A DNA stretch of 64,000 nucleotides from Flavobacterium undicola (GTDB lineage: Bacteria > Bacteroidota > Bacteroidia > Flavobacteriales > Flavobacteriaceae), in contig NZ_JAAAPM020000023.1 of the NCBI RefSeq assembly GCF_009909155.2, positions 1-64,000 of the forward strand, in the 5' to 3' direction. This document shows, piece by piece, positions 1-7,531 of the stretch. Positions within the stretch are counted from its first letter, which is position 1. Every line of letters starts with the position of its first letter. The notes under the pieces were generated by a model. That model made no database searches. It was not told where the DNA came from and was given only the letters and a program-made list of their open reading frames with translations. Both the position numbers and the translations under genes were made by a program.

Positions 1-116
1 TACGCGTTACGCACCCGTGCGCCGGTCTCTTGGTCCGAAAACCAATACCCCTCGACTTGCATGTGTTAAGCCTGCCGCTAGCGTTCATCCTGAGCCAGGA
101 TCAAACTCTTCATCGT
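1..116 (-). rRNA. rrs: 16S ribosomal RNA, 5' end (partial)
   Basis: Read on the minus strand, positions 109 downward give the universal bacterial 16S start AGAGTTTGATCCTGGCTCAG, followed by the conserved stretch with GAACGCTAGCGGCAGGC and the ACACATGCAAGTCGA block. Only about the first 116 nt of the gene lie in the window; the rest runs off the left edge. The mature 5' end at about 116 is placed by analogy with E. coli, about 7 nt before AGAGTTTGATC. The first variable region is of flavobacterial type. Transcription comes from promoters at 344-619. Confidence 0.97.
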
Positions 117-335
117 ATATTATGCGAATTAGATAAATCTAATTCTATTTATTTTGACTGAAGATTCTAGTGGTTTATTCTAATCTCTCGATTCTATTAC
201 TCTTATTCTTTTGTTTTGAAATCTCTTTCAAAACGGCTGTCAATTCAATATGTCTAGGAACGTGTTCTTCTTGTTTAAACTGAATTTATTTCAGTTTCTT
301 TTCGTTTCGTTTAACGCGCTTGGCGTGTTTCCCGA
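117..335 (-). promoter_or_regulatory. rRNA leader with two processing-type hairpins
   Basis: This is the transcribed leader between the nearest rRNA promoter and the 16S gene. Two perfect inverted repeats are visible: 126-145 (8-bp arms, 4-nt loop, just outside the 16S end) and 214-233 (8-bp arms, TTTTGAAA and TTTCAAAA, 4-nt loop). Stems in this place are usually RNase III processing or antitermination structures in rRNA operons. That role is inferred; the repeats are seen directly. A clear boxA could not be assigned. Confidence 0.6.
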
Positions 336-343
336 AGCGGGTG

Positions 344-373
344 CAAAAGTACAACTTCTTTTTAATCTCGCAA
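344..373 (-). promoter_or_regulatory. rRNA promoter P1 (proximal)
   Basis: Minus strand: TTG at 371-373, a 19-bp spacer, then TACTTTTG at 344-351. This is an exact match to the Bacteroidota sigma-A consensus TTG-N19-TAnnTTTG. It is followed by CACCCGC, a GC-rich discriminator shared with the other two promoters upstream. The expected start is near 336. Confidence 0.85.
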
Positions 374-467
374 GAAATTTTTAAAGTTTTTTTTGAAGAT
401 TTTTTTCTTCGTTTTTCTCTCAAATCTCTTAGCAGTTTTTCAAATAACTTGCCGCTTTTGCGGGGTG

Positions 468-498
468 CAAATGTAACATCTGTTTTTAAATCTCACAA
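468..498 (-). promoter_or_regulatory. rRNA promoter P2 (middle)
   Basis: Minus strand: TTG at 496-498, a 20-bp spacer, then TACATTTG at 468-475. The element is followed by a GC-rich stretch starting CACCCCGC, nearly the same as at P1 and P3. The expected start is near 460. Confidence 0.82.
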
Positions 499-589
499 AC
501 TTTTTGAAGCTTTTTTTTAAGAAATTAATTTTCTAATTAAGCTTATTTGTCTGTCAGTATTTTAATGAACGTCTGCGTTGTTGCGGGTG

Positions 590-619
590 CAAAAGTAGAA
601 CCTTTATTCGTTTTGACAA
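590..619 (-). promoter_or_regulatory. rRNA promoter P3 (distal)
   Basis: Minus strand: TTG at 617-619, a 19-bp spacer, then TACTTTTG at 590-597, again followed by CACCCGC. P1, P2 and P3 are spaced about 122-124 bp apart, which suggests duplication of a promoter module. The expected start is near 582. Confidence 0.82.
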
Positions 620-814
620 TAGATTTTCGGAAGTATTTTCAATCTTTTTTTTAACACATTGATAACATGAAGTTTAAATTGCGAGTTTTTTAAGCATTTT
701 AAAAGCTCAAGGCTCATTTTGTCTTTCTACAGCGATTAATTAGACTTTACTACATTAGTTTATGAAAAGAATTCATCCATTTTCAAGAACAAAACAGCCT
801 TTTCTAGCCTTTAC

Positions 815-926
815 CCTAGCCCCGACCTGTCTGCCGACAGGCAGATAGCAACGAAAATCCTTTCTTGCCCCGTTTTTTTTTAAAACGGGACAAGGAAGAT
901 TGTAGTGAATAGCGGGAAATAGCTTC
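815..926. repeat. nested palindromic intergenic element
   Basis: The element has nested inverted repeats. The outer arms are a CCCCG-containing left end and an AGCGGG right end. There is an inner perfect hairpin at 826-841 (CCTGTC/GACAGG) and a second long hairpin in which CCCGTTTT pairs with AAAACGGG around a T-run near 875-890. Elements of this design (AGCCCCGA...AGCGGGG with internal hairpins) are familiar to me as dispersed intergenic repeats in Flavobacterium. The family assignment is from memory and was not checked. It may also help end or insulate transcription between the rRNA promoters and thrS. Confidence 0.6.
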
Positions 927-997
927 AAAAAACAATACATATATAGGTAAGCTTTTTTATTTAGACTTGGATTCCAAGAAACATACTATAATATATA

Positions 998-1028
998 TTG
1001 TATGTATTTTTCTAATACTCTATATTTG
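998..1028 (+). promoter_or_regulatory. thrS operon promoter
   Basis: TTG at 998-1000, a 20-bp spacer and TATATTTG at 1021-1028 match the Bacteroidota promoter consensus. The predicted transcript starts near 1035, 16 nt before the ATG at 1051. This rules out translation from an ATG-less start further upstream at 967, which would precede the transcript. Confidence 0.8.
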
Positions 1029-1050
1029 CATTCTCAAAATTAAACTAACA

Positions 1051-2997
1051 ATGATTAAGATTACTTTGCCCGATGGGTCAGTTAGAGAGTTTGCGCCAGA
1101 CGCGACTCCGATGGATGTTGCTAAAAGCATTAGCGAAGGATTTGCAAGAAATGTAATTTCGGCTTCTTTTAATGGTACAACTATAGAAACAGTAACTCCT
1201 TTAACGACGGACGGCAGTCTTACATTATATACATGGAATGATTTAGAAGGCAAAAAAGCTTTTTGGCACTCTACTTCTCACGTGATGGCACAAGTTCTTG
1301 AAGAAATGTATCCAGGAATTAAATTAACTCTTGGTCCAGCTATCGCTAATGGTTTTTATTATGATGTGGATTTTGAAGATCAAAAAATCACCGAAGCAGA
1401 TTTCAAGAAAATCGAAGACCGTGTTTTGGAAATTTCGAGAGGAAAACACGAATTCAAACTTCGCCCTGTTACTAAAGCAGAAGCTTTAGAACTATATAAG
1501 GACAATGTATACAAAACAGAATTAATTTCGAATCTAGAAGACGGAACAATCACTTTTTGTGATCACGATACTTTTACTGACTTATGTCGTGGAGGTCACA
1601 TCCCAAACACTGGACTTATCAAAGCCATGAAAGTGATGAGTGTTGCTGGCGCTTACTGGAGAGGTGATGAAAAAAACAAACAGTTGACTCGTGTTTACGG
1701 AACTTCTTTTCCAAAACAAAAAGACTTAACTGAGTATCTTTTACTTCTTGAAGAAGCAAAACGTCGCGACCACCGTAAATTAGGAAAAGAACTGGAATTG
1801 TTTGCTTTTTCTCAAAAAGTAGGCCAAGGCCTACCTTTATGGCTACCAAAAGGAGCTGCTTTAAGAGATCGATTAGAGCAATTCTTGAAAAAAGCGCAGA
1901 AGAAAGCTGGTTATGAGCAAGTAGTTACTCCACATATTGGTCAAAAAGAACTTTATGTAACTTCTGGTCACTATGCAAAATATGGAGCTGATAGTTTTCA
2001 ACCAATAAACACTCCTGCCGAAGGCGAAGAGTTTTTATTAAAACCTATGAATTGTCCTCACCACTGTGAAATCTACAATGTAAGACCTTGGTCGTACAAA
2101 GATTTACCAAAGCGTTATGCTGAATTTGGTACTGTTTACAGATACGAACAATCTGGCGAATTACATGGTTTAACTCGTGTAAGAGGATTTACTCAAGATG
2201 ATGCGCATATTTTTTGTACTCCGGAGCAATTAGACGATGAATTCAAAAAAGTAATTGACCTTGTTCTTTATGTATTTGGCTCATTAGGTTTCGAAAACTT
2301 TACTGCTCAAATTTCATTAAGAGACAAAGAGAACAGAGAGAAATATATTGGTACAGATGAAAACTGGGAAAAAGCTGAAAATGCTATTATCAACGCTGCC
2401 GCTGACAAAGGTTTAAATACCGTTGTTGAATACGGCGAAGCTGCTTTCTACGGACCGAAATTAGATTTTATGGTGAAAGACGCATTAGGAAGACAATGGC
2501 AACTAGGAACAATCCAAGTTGACTACAACCTACCTGAGCGTTTCGAATTAACCTATAAAGGTTCTGACAACGAATTGCATCGCCCAGTTATGATTCACAG
2601 AGCTCCTTTTGGATCTATGGAACGCTTTATCGCTATCTTACTGGAACATACAGCAGGAAATTTCCCTCTTTGGCTTATGCCTGAACAGGCTATTATATTG
2701 TCTTTGAGCGAGAAATATGAAAATTATGCTAAAAAAGTTTTAGATTTGCTGGAAATTCACGAAATTCGCGGGCTAATTGACAACAGAAGCGAGACAATTG
2801 GTAAGAAAATTAGGGATGCTGAATTGCAAAAAATCCCATTTATGCTTATCGTTGGTGAGGAAGAGGAGAAAAACGGAACCATTTCTATCCGTCGTCAAGG
2901 TCAAGAAGGAAAAGGAAATATCAGCGTAACAATAGAAGAATTTGCTTCGATTGTAAACGAAGAAATAAACAAAACATTAAAAGTATTTACAGTTTAA
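1051..2997 (+). CDS. thrS: threonine--tRNA ligase
   Basis: This 648-residue class II aminoacyl-tRNA synthetase charges tRNA-Thr in the cytoplasm. In order it shows an N-terminal TGS domain (about 1-62), the editing/second additional domain with HSTSH at 73-77, the catalytic core with the zinc-site MNCPHH and class II motif 3 [11 protein letters not shown], and a C-terminal anticodon-binding domain. The length is normal for the family. The start is the ATG at 1051: it gives the canonical [10 protein letters not shown] beginning and lies just after the promoter at 998-1028. The longer in-frame extension to 967 would be a hydrophobic leader unlike any ThrRS. It is the first gene of thrS-infC-rpmI-rplT, an order also known from E. 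coli. Confidence 0.97.
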   Translation: MIKITLPDGSVREFAPDATPMDVAKSISEGFARNVISASFNGTTIETVTPLTTDGSLTLYTWNDLEGKKAFWHSTSHVMAQVLEEMYPGIKLTLGPAIANGFYYDVDFEDQKITEADFKKIEDRVLEISRGKHEFKLRPVTKAEALELYKDNVYKTELISNLEDGTITFCDHDTFTDLCRGGHIPNTGLIKAMKVMSVAGAYWRGDEKNKQLTRVYGTSFPKQKDLTEYLLLLEEAKRRDHRKLGKELELFAFSQKVGQGLPLWLPKGAALRDRLEQFLKKAQKKAGYEQVVTPHIGQKELYVTSGHYAKYGADSFQPINTPAEGEEFLLKPMNCPHHCEIYNVRPWSYKDLPKRYAEFGTVYRYEQSGELHGLTRVRGFTQDDAHIFCTPEQLDDEFKKVIDLVLYVFGSLGFENFTAQISLRDKENREKYIGTDENWEKAENAIINAAADKGLNTVVEYGEAAFYGPKLDFMVKDALGRQWQLGTIQVDYNLPERFELTYKGSDNELHRPVMIHRAPFGSMERFIAILLEHTAGNFPLWLMPEQAIILSLSEKYENYAKKVLDLLEIHEIRGLIDNRSETIGKKIRDAELQKIPFMLIVGEEEEKNGTISIRRQGQEGKGNISVTIEEFASIVNEEINKTLKVFTV

Positions 2998-3013
2998 CTT
3001 AAATTTAAAAGTC

Positions 3014-3571
3014 ATAGCAATAAGAAGCAACAGAGGTTTTCAACCTCGCGTAGAAAAAAAAGATGCACACAGGATAAACAATCTTATCCGTGGAGTGCAA
3101 GAAGTAAGGCTTGTAGGTGAAAACATTGAGCCTGGAGTTTTTAAACTTTCCGAAGCATTAAGATTAGCGGACGAGTTTGAACTAGATTTAGTTGAAATTT
3201 CACCAAATGCAGATCCACCGGTTTGTAAAATCATGGATTATAAAAAGTTTGTCTATGAGCAAAAGAAACGAGAAAAAATTCTAAAAGCGAAATCTTCACA
3301 AGTTGTCGTTAAAGAAATTCGTTTTGGTCCTCAAACAGATGAGCATGATTATGAGTTTAAAAGAAAGAACGCTGAAAAATTCTTAAAAGAAGGTGCTAAA
3401 TTAAAAGCATTTGTTTTCTTTAAAGGACGTTCGATTATTTATAAAGATCAAGGTCAAATCTTGTTATTAAGATTAGCTACGGATTTAGAAGAATATGGTA
3501 AAGTAGAAGCGATGCCAGTTCTTGAAGGAAAGAGAATGATTATGTTCATTGCTCCGAAAAAGAAAAAATAA
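3014..3571 (+). CDS. infC: translation initiation factor IF-3, non-canonical AUA start
   Basis: IF-3 binds the 30S subunit and checks the initiator tRNA and start codon. The protein has the N domain with [17 protein letters not shown], then EVRLVGE, the [17 protein letters not shown] motif, a lysine-rich linker and the C domain ending in KKKK. The conserved N-terminal RINNLIR segment lies upstream of the first standard start (GTG 3095, which would give 158 residues). The frame back to the stop at 2978-2980 holds no ATG, GTG or TTG. An ATA at 3014 (or 3020) gives a 185-residue protein beginning [12 protein letters not shown], close to the normal 180. E. coli infC uses AUU and is autoregulated by IF-3, so an AUA start here probably serves the same purpose. 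Family identity is certain; the exact start is inferred. Confidence 0.9.
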   Translation: MAIRSNRGFQPRVEKKDAHRINNLIRGVQEVRLVGENIEPGVFKLSEALRLADEFELDLVEISPNADPPVCKIMDYKKFVYEQKKREKILKAKSSQVVVKEIRFGPQTDEHDYEFKRKNAEKFLKEGAKLKAFVFFKGRSIIYKDQGQILLLRLATDLEEYGKVEAMPVLEGKRMIMFIAPKKKK

Positions 3572-3583
3572 GACACTAAGCAC

Positions 3584-3622
3584 CTGAGTTGCTGAGTAAC
3601 TGGGAAAAACTCAGTAACTCAG
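3584..3622 (+). promoter_or_regulatory. hairpin between infC and rpmI
   Basis: CTGAGTTGCTGAGT (3584-3597) pairs with ACTCAGTAACTCAG (3609-3622) with one G:U pair and an 11-nt loop. It lies 12 nt after the infC stop and has no T-run after it. It could be an L20 or mRNA-processing site, since L20 represses rpmI at this junction in E. coli. It could equally be one of the iterated-word inverted repeats found elsewhere in this window. Confidence 0.45.
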
Positions 3623-3688
3623 TTTCTTAGATTCTTAGTAACTCAAAATAAATAAGTAAGTAAGAATAAATTAAAACACTAGGAAAAA

Positions 3689-3886
3689 ATGCCTAAAATG
3701 AAAACCAAGTCTAGCGCCAAGAAACGTTTCAAAGTTACTGGTTCTGGAAAGATCAAAAGAAAACACGCTTTTAAAAGTCACATCTTGACTAAAAAATCTA
3801 AAAAACGTAAATTAGCTTTGACTCACTCAGCGCTAGTTCACAAAACAGATATGAAAAGCATCAAACAACAATTAAGAATTATATAA
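3689..3886 (+). CDS. rpmI: 50S ribosomal protein L35
   Basis: A 65-residue, very basic protein starting [25 protein letters not shown], with the family's [18 protein letters not shown] segment. The length and start are canonical. L35 is a late-assembling 23S rRNA-binding protein of the large subunit. It lies between infC and rplT, as in most bacteria, with spacers of 117 and 171 nt that carry iterated short words. Confidence 0.97.
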   Translation: MPKMKTKSSAKKRFKVTGSGKIKRKHAFKSHILTKKSKKRKLALTHSALVHKTDMKSIKQQLRII

Positions 3887-4057
3887 TTGTTAATCGTTAA
3901 AAGTTATTTGTTATGAGTTTTAAAACCTCTAACCTCTAACTTCTAACCTCAAACTTTTTTATTCTTTAGGTTAAAAACAATTTCAATAACCTTGGAGTAT
4001 GGCTGTAAGTTCCCTTGATTAAATTCGGGACGCCTGCTACAAAAAAACAATAAAATT
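3887..4057 (+). other. rpmI-rplT spacer with iterated words
   Basis: This gene-free spacer holds a run of CTAAC-type words near 3930-3955 (CCTCTAACCTCTAACTTCTAACCTC) after a GTTA/TTGTTATGAG segment. No promoter or terminator is clear. rplT is probably read through from the upstream operon. The same style of iterated word recurs at 15635-15700. Confidence 0.5.
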
Positions 4058-4402
4058 ATGCCAAGATCGGTAAATTCAGTTGCTAAAAGAGCAAGAAGAA
4101 AAAAAATAATGAAGCAAGCCAAAGGTTTCTTTGGTAGACGTAAAAACGTTTGGACAGTTGCAAAGAATGCGGTAGAAAAAGCAATGTGCTATGCATACCG
4201 TGATAGAAAAGTGAACAAAAGAAATTTCCGTGCTTTATGGATTCAACGTATCAACGCTGGAGCTAGATTAGAAGGAATGTCTTATTCACAATTCATGGGT
4301 AAAGTAAAAGCTAACGGAATCGAATTGAACAGAAAAGTTCTTGCTGATTTAGCTATGAACCACCCAGAAGCTTTCAAAGCTGTACTTAATAAAGTAAAAT
4401 AA
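4058..4402 (+). CDS. rplT: 50S ribosomal protein L20
   Basis: A 114-residue basic protein with the L20 signature [21 protein letters not shown] and [25 protein letters not shown]20 binds 23S rRNA early in assembly and in other bacteria also represses its own operon. It is the last gene of the thrS operon and is followed at 4442 by a strong terminator. Length and start are canonical. Confidence 0.97.
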   Translation: MPRSVNSVAKRARRKKIMKQAKGFFGRRKNVWTVAKNAVEKAMCYAYRDRKVNKRNFRALWIQRINAGARLEGMSYSQFMGKVKANGIELNRKVLADLAMNHPEAFKAVLNKVK

Positions 4403-4441
4403 ACGTTTTATCAACTCAATTTAAGACTACTTACTTATATA

Positions 4442-4475
4442 AAATCCCTTATCGTTTGATAAGGGATTTTTTTAT
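4442..4475 (+). terminator. rho-independent terminator of thrS operon
   Basis: AAATCCCTTATC and GATAAGGGATTT form a 12-bp perfect stem around GTTT, followed by a T-run. It lies 40 nt after rplT. Confidence 0.9.
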
Positions 4476-4551
4476 TTAAACAATCAAAGGAAACATAACA
4501 GATATAGAAAAATCATTTTTATAACATCGGATAAATCTGTATTTTCGTACT

Positions 4552-6282
4552 ATGATAGTCAAAAAAAATCTCTACCCTATTTACATAATTTTAATCGTTA
4601 TTTTTTTCTCTTTACAATCCTGTGAGAAGAAAAAAGAAGTCATTAGGAATACAAACTACAATTCAAAACTAGTTGATCAATACTACAAACTTGCCAACGA
4701 TTATTACGACAATTCTAAATATGATAGTGCATTTTATTATGCCAATAAGACAAAACTAATAATCAATCCTGAAAAGGAAAGTAAAAAATATACCATTGCG
4801 ATGTTTATTTTAATAACATCTCAGCAGCTACAAGGAGACTATTCAGGCGCTGAAAGCTCCATTGTAGAAACGCTTTCATTTGTCGACAAATCAAACAACG
4901 ATAGATATAAATGGAAATTCTATGGCATGTTGGCTAGTAACTATTCTTATTTACACAATTACGATGATGCAATATACTATCACAAAAAAGCATTATCCTT
5001 CAATGTAAGTAAAATAAAAAAACTATCAGATGTTCTTAATATAGCTTATGCATACAGCAAGAAAGGAGATTTCAAAAAAGCTTTAGAAATATACGAACCA
5101 ATATTAAAAGGACAAGAAATAAAAACAAACAAATACTACCATTCAAACCTTTTAAACAACATAGGATATTGCTATATTAAAATCGGCAACCCTAATGCAA
5201 TTAATTATTTAAATAAATCGTTAGAGATGAATTTTAATATGGATTCCACTGCAGATGATGATTATAATTTAGCAACAAACTATCATTACTTATATAAATA
5301 TTACCAAGCTCATGCCAAAAAAAAAGCTATAAAATATGCTGACTTATATTATCAAAAAGCGACAGAATATAACAATCCTGACGATCGCCTACAAGCCTTA
5401 GGTTTTTTAATAAAAAACAGTTCTGGAGAAGAATTAAAAAAATACTCTCTTACTTATGTTAATATTAATGACAGTATTACTGTAGTTAGGCAAAAAGCGA
5501 AAAATTATTTTGCCAAACTAAAATACGATTCTAAAAAAGAAAAAGAAGAAAACCGTAAACTTAAAGGCGGAAAAGAGCTACAGCAGGAATTAGAGAAAAA
5601 CAAAAACATAGTAATCGTATTTATAATCGTAATCATAATAATTATTTTGGGCTTTGTTTATTATTATCTGATTGAGAAAAACAAAAAAGAAAAACTTAAA
5701 ACCGCCTATAATACCGAAATTAGAATTGCCAAAAAATTGCATGATGAATTGGCCAATGATATCTACCAAACGATTGCTTTTGCAGAAACTCAAGACTTAT
5801 CCACTCCTAACAATGCTGAAAAATTACTTGACAGTTTGGACAGTATCTATACTACAACAAGAAATATTTCGAGAGAAAACAACCTAATCGAAACGGGGAG
5901 TCTTTTCTCCTCCAACTTAAAAGAGATGATTTCAGGTTTTGACCATCATTCGATAAATCTTATGATTAATGGATTAGATGAAATAGATTGGACAAGCTTA
6001 GAAAACTTTAAAAAAATCACAATCTATCGTGTTCTTCAAGAGCTATTAGTAAACATGAAAAAACACAGTCAATGCAGCGTAGTCATTGTATCATTTAAAA
6101 AGCAGGAAAACAATTTGTTTATAAACTACTTTGACAATGGAATAGGAATAAATCTTGATGAAAAAATCAAGAAAAATGGTCTTCAAAATGTAGAAAGTAG
6201 CATTATAGCAATCAATGGAACGATTACTTTTGATAGTAAAGTAAGCAATGGAGTTAAAATAAATATGACTATACCAATATAA
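4552..6282 (+). CDS. TPR-containing lipoprotein sensor histidine kinase
   Basis: This 576-residue membrane sensor kinase begins with a lipoprotein signal peptide whose lipobox LQSC puts the lipidated cysteine at residue 24. A periplasmic region of tetratricopeptide-like helices follows (about 40-300), then a charged coiled coil (about 320-350), one transmembrane helix (about 352-374), a dimerisation/phosphoacceptor segment RIAKKLHDELAND with His398, and an ATPase domain with N-box LQELLVNMKKHS and G-box DNGIGINL. The LHDEL motif places it in the HisKA_3/NarL-type kinases, which pair with LuxR-type regulators. The adjacent regulator at 6293 is of that kind but is frame-disrupted. The signal sensed is unknown. 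TPR lipoprotein kinases of this design are common in Flavobacteriia. Confidence 0.88.
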   Translation: MIVKKNLYPIYIILIVIFFSLQSCEKKKEVIRNTNYNSKLVDQYYKLANDYYDNSKYDSAFYYANKTKLIINPEKESKKYTIAMFILITSQQLQGDYSGAESSIVETLSFVDKSNNDRYKWKFYGMLASNYSYLHNYDDAIYYHKKALSFNVSKIKKLSDVLNIAYAYSKKGDFKKALEIYEPILKGQEIKTNKYYHSNLLNNIGYCYIKIGNPNAINYLNKSLEMNFNMDSTADDDYNLATNYHYLYKYYQAHAKKKAIKYADLYYQKATEYNNPDDRLQALGFLIKNSSGEELKKYSLTYVNINDSITVVRQKAKNYFAKLKYDSKKEKEENRKLKGGKELQQELEKNKNIVIVFIIVIIIIILGFVYYYLIEKNKKEKLKTAYNTEIRIAKKLHDELANDIYQTIAFAETQDLSTPNNAEKLLDSLDSIYTTTRNISRENNLIETGSLFSSNLKEMISGFDHHSINLMINGLDEIDWTSLENFKKITIYRVLQELLVNMKKHSQCSVVIVSFKKQENNLFINYFDNGIGINLDEKIKKNGLQNVESSIIAINGTITFDSKVSNGVKINMTIPI

Positions 6283-6292
6283 TTAAGTCAAT

Positions 6293-6967
6293 ATGTTTAA
6301 AAAAGTATTAATTGCCGAGGATTTAGATTCTATTAGCCAAACCATTATACACACTTTAGAAGGCTTGTCTATAGCCAATATCCAGCACGTAAAATATTGT
6401 GATGATGCTTATATATTAAAATTAAAAAAGCCCAGGCAGACAATGAACCATTCGACTTATTAATAAGTGACTTGTCTTTTAAACAAGACCACAGAGAAAA
6501 CAAGCTCATCAATGGCGAAGAACTCATTGCTGCTGTAAAAAAAACACAACCTGATATTAAAACAATTGTGTTTTCAATTGAAGACAAATCTTTTAAAATA
6601 AAGTCATTATTTAACAATTTGGAACTTAATGCTTATGTAGTAAAAGGAAGAAACAGTGTAGAAGAACTCAAAAAAGCAATCAACAGCATTTACAATAACG
6701 AAACTAGAATACTATTACCCAAAACAGTAGCGAATGCTTTAACAGAGAAATCAATAATCGAAATTGAATCTTACGACATTTCATTACTAACATTACTATC
6801 AAAAGGCTTAATATTAAACGAAATTGCAACTGAATTAAAAAATTCAGGAATAACGCCTAATAAGTAATAGTAGTATAGAAAAACGCACTAATAAACTAAA
6901 AACATACTTCAAAGCAAATAATAATGTACAACTTATTGCTATTGCTAAAGATATGGGACTAATATAA
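6293..6967 (+). pseudogene. LuxR-type response regulator, two frame breaks
   Basis: This is the partner of the preceding kinase, 10 nt downstream. The first frame reads MFKKVLIAEDLDSISQTI, a receiver start, to a stop soon after 6430. The receiver continues in the -1 frame (KKAQADNEPFDLLISDLSF) and ends in a helix-turn-helix: LLSKGLILNEIATELK. A second break near 6855-6863 shifts to another frame that completes the HTH (SSIEKRTNKLKTYF...LIAIAKDMGLI) and stops at 6965-6967. The first break lies exactly on A AAA AAG (6424-6430), phased for -1 slippage. The second has no such signal. The likeliest reading is a decayed gene or two sequencing indels; programmed frameshifting at the first site is possible. 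Confidence 0.75.
6424..6430 (+). promoter_or_regulatory. A AAA AAG slippery heptamer
   Basis: In the zero frame the codons are TTA AAA AAG, so the heptamer is phased exactly like the dnaX-type -1 frameshift site. Slipping back one base joins the two receiver-domain frames without loss of a residue. Whether it is used is unknown; a simple loss of one A from a run of seven gives the same picture. Confidence 0.45.
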
Positions 6968-7147
6968 ATCAAACCCTTACTAACTCAGCTGTTTCCTCTT
7001 TAAATTACTTACAAAAAAACACTCCGTTTACGGTTTTCCGTAAATAACTCATTTTTATTAGTCATAAATTTGGTCTTTAATTTTATTAAAACTGATTGAA
7101 ATGCCTAATTTTCTAGCAAAGATTTAGCTTATGCTGGCTATGATACT

Positions 7148-7531
7148 ATTTTCAAACTTAGCTTTATTGGATTATTAATCTGCTCTACTTCTTGTAAAAA
7201 TGAAAATAGCAATAAAAAAGCTTTAGCTATAAAAAAACAATCAAAAGATTATACTTCAAATAGAATAAGACAAAGACTTTCTGTTTCTGATACGCAGCAA
7301 CTTTATTATTATTCTACGGCGAATAATCGAAAATTCGATCATCGATTTACAGGAATAGATGAAAATGGAAAAAAAGTAAATGGAGTAATCAATCTTGAAA
7401 ATGAAATAGCTATTGGAATTCTAAAAGCAGATGACGGTAATGAAATTGAAATTATTAGCGATCAAATCAAAGCTGATAAAATAATAGCTTCAGATATAAA
7501 CGGTTTTATGTATCGTTTAAGAATGGATTAA
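7148..7531 (+). CDS. small putative lipoprotein, no standard start codon
   Basis: An open frame ending at 7529-7531 encodes a lipoprotein-like signal (FKLSFIGLLICSTSC) and a soluble region of about 110 residues with FTGIDENGKKVNGVINLENE and IIASDINGFMYRLRMD. No ATG, GTG or TTG precedes the lipobox in this frame. An ATT at 7148 would give MFKLSFIGLLICSTSC, a perfect signal peptide. Alternatively, an ATG at 7140 lies one base out of frame, which would mean a single-base loss. It overlaps the 3' end of the convergent gene at 7528 by 4 bp. The function is unknown. It may be real with an AUU start or recently broken, like the neighbouring regulator. Confidence 0.5.
   Translation: MFKLSFIGLLICSTSCKNENSNKKALAIKKQSKDYTSNRIRQRLSVSDTQQLYYYSTANNRKFDHRFTGIDENGKKVNGVINLENEIAIGILKADDGNEIEIISDQIKADKIIASDINGFMYRLRMD

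Noticed and set aside
320..520. Open frame of 66 residues in the rRNA promoter region
   Set aside because: It overlaps two rRNA promoters and the leader, is AT-rich and low complexity, and has no start context; it is a by-product of promoter sequence.
967..1050. N-terminal extension of ThrRS with a hydrophobic leader
   Set aside because: The promoter TTG-N20-TATATTTG lies inside this stretch, so the extension would not be transcribed; ThrRS normally begins at MIKITLPDG.
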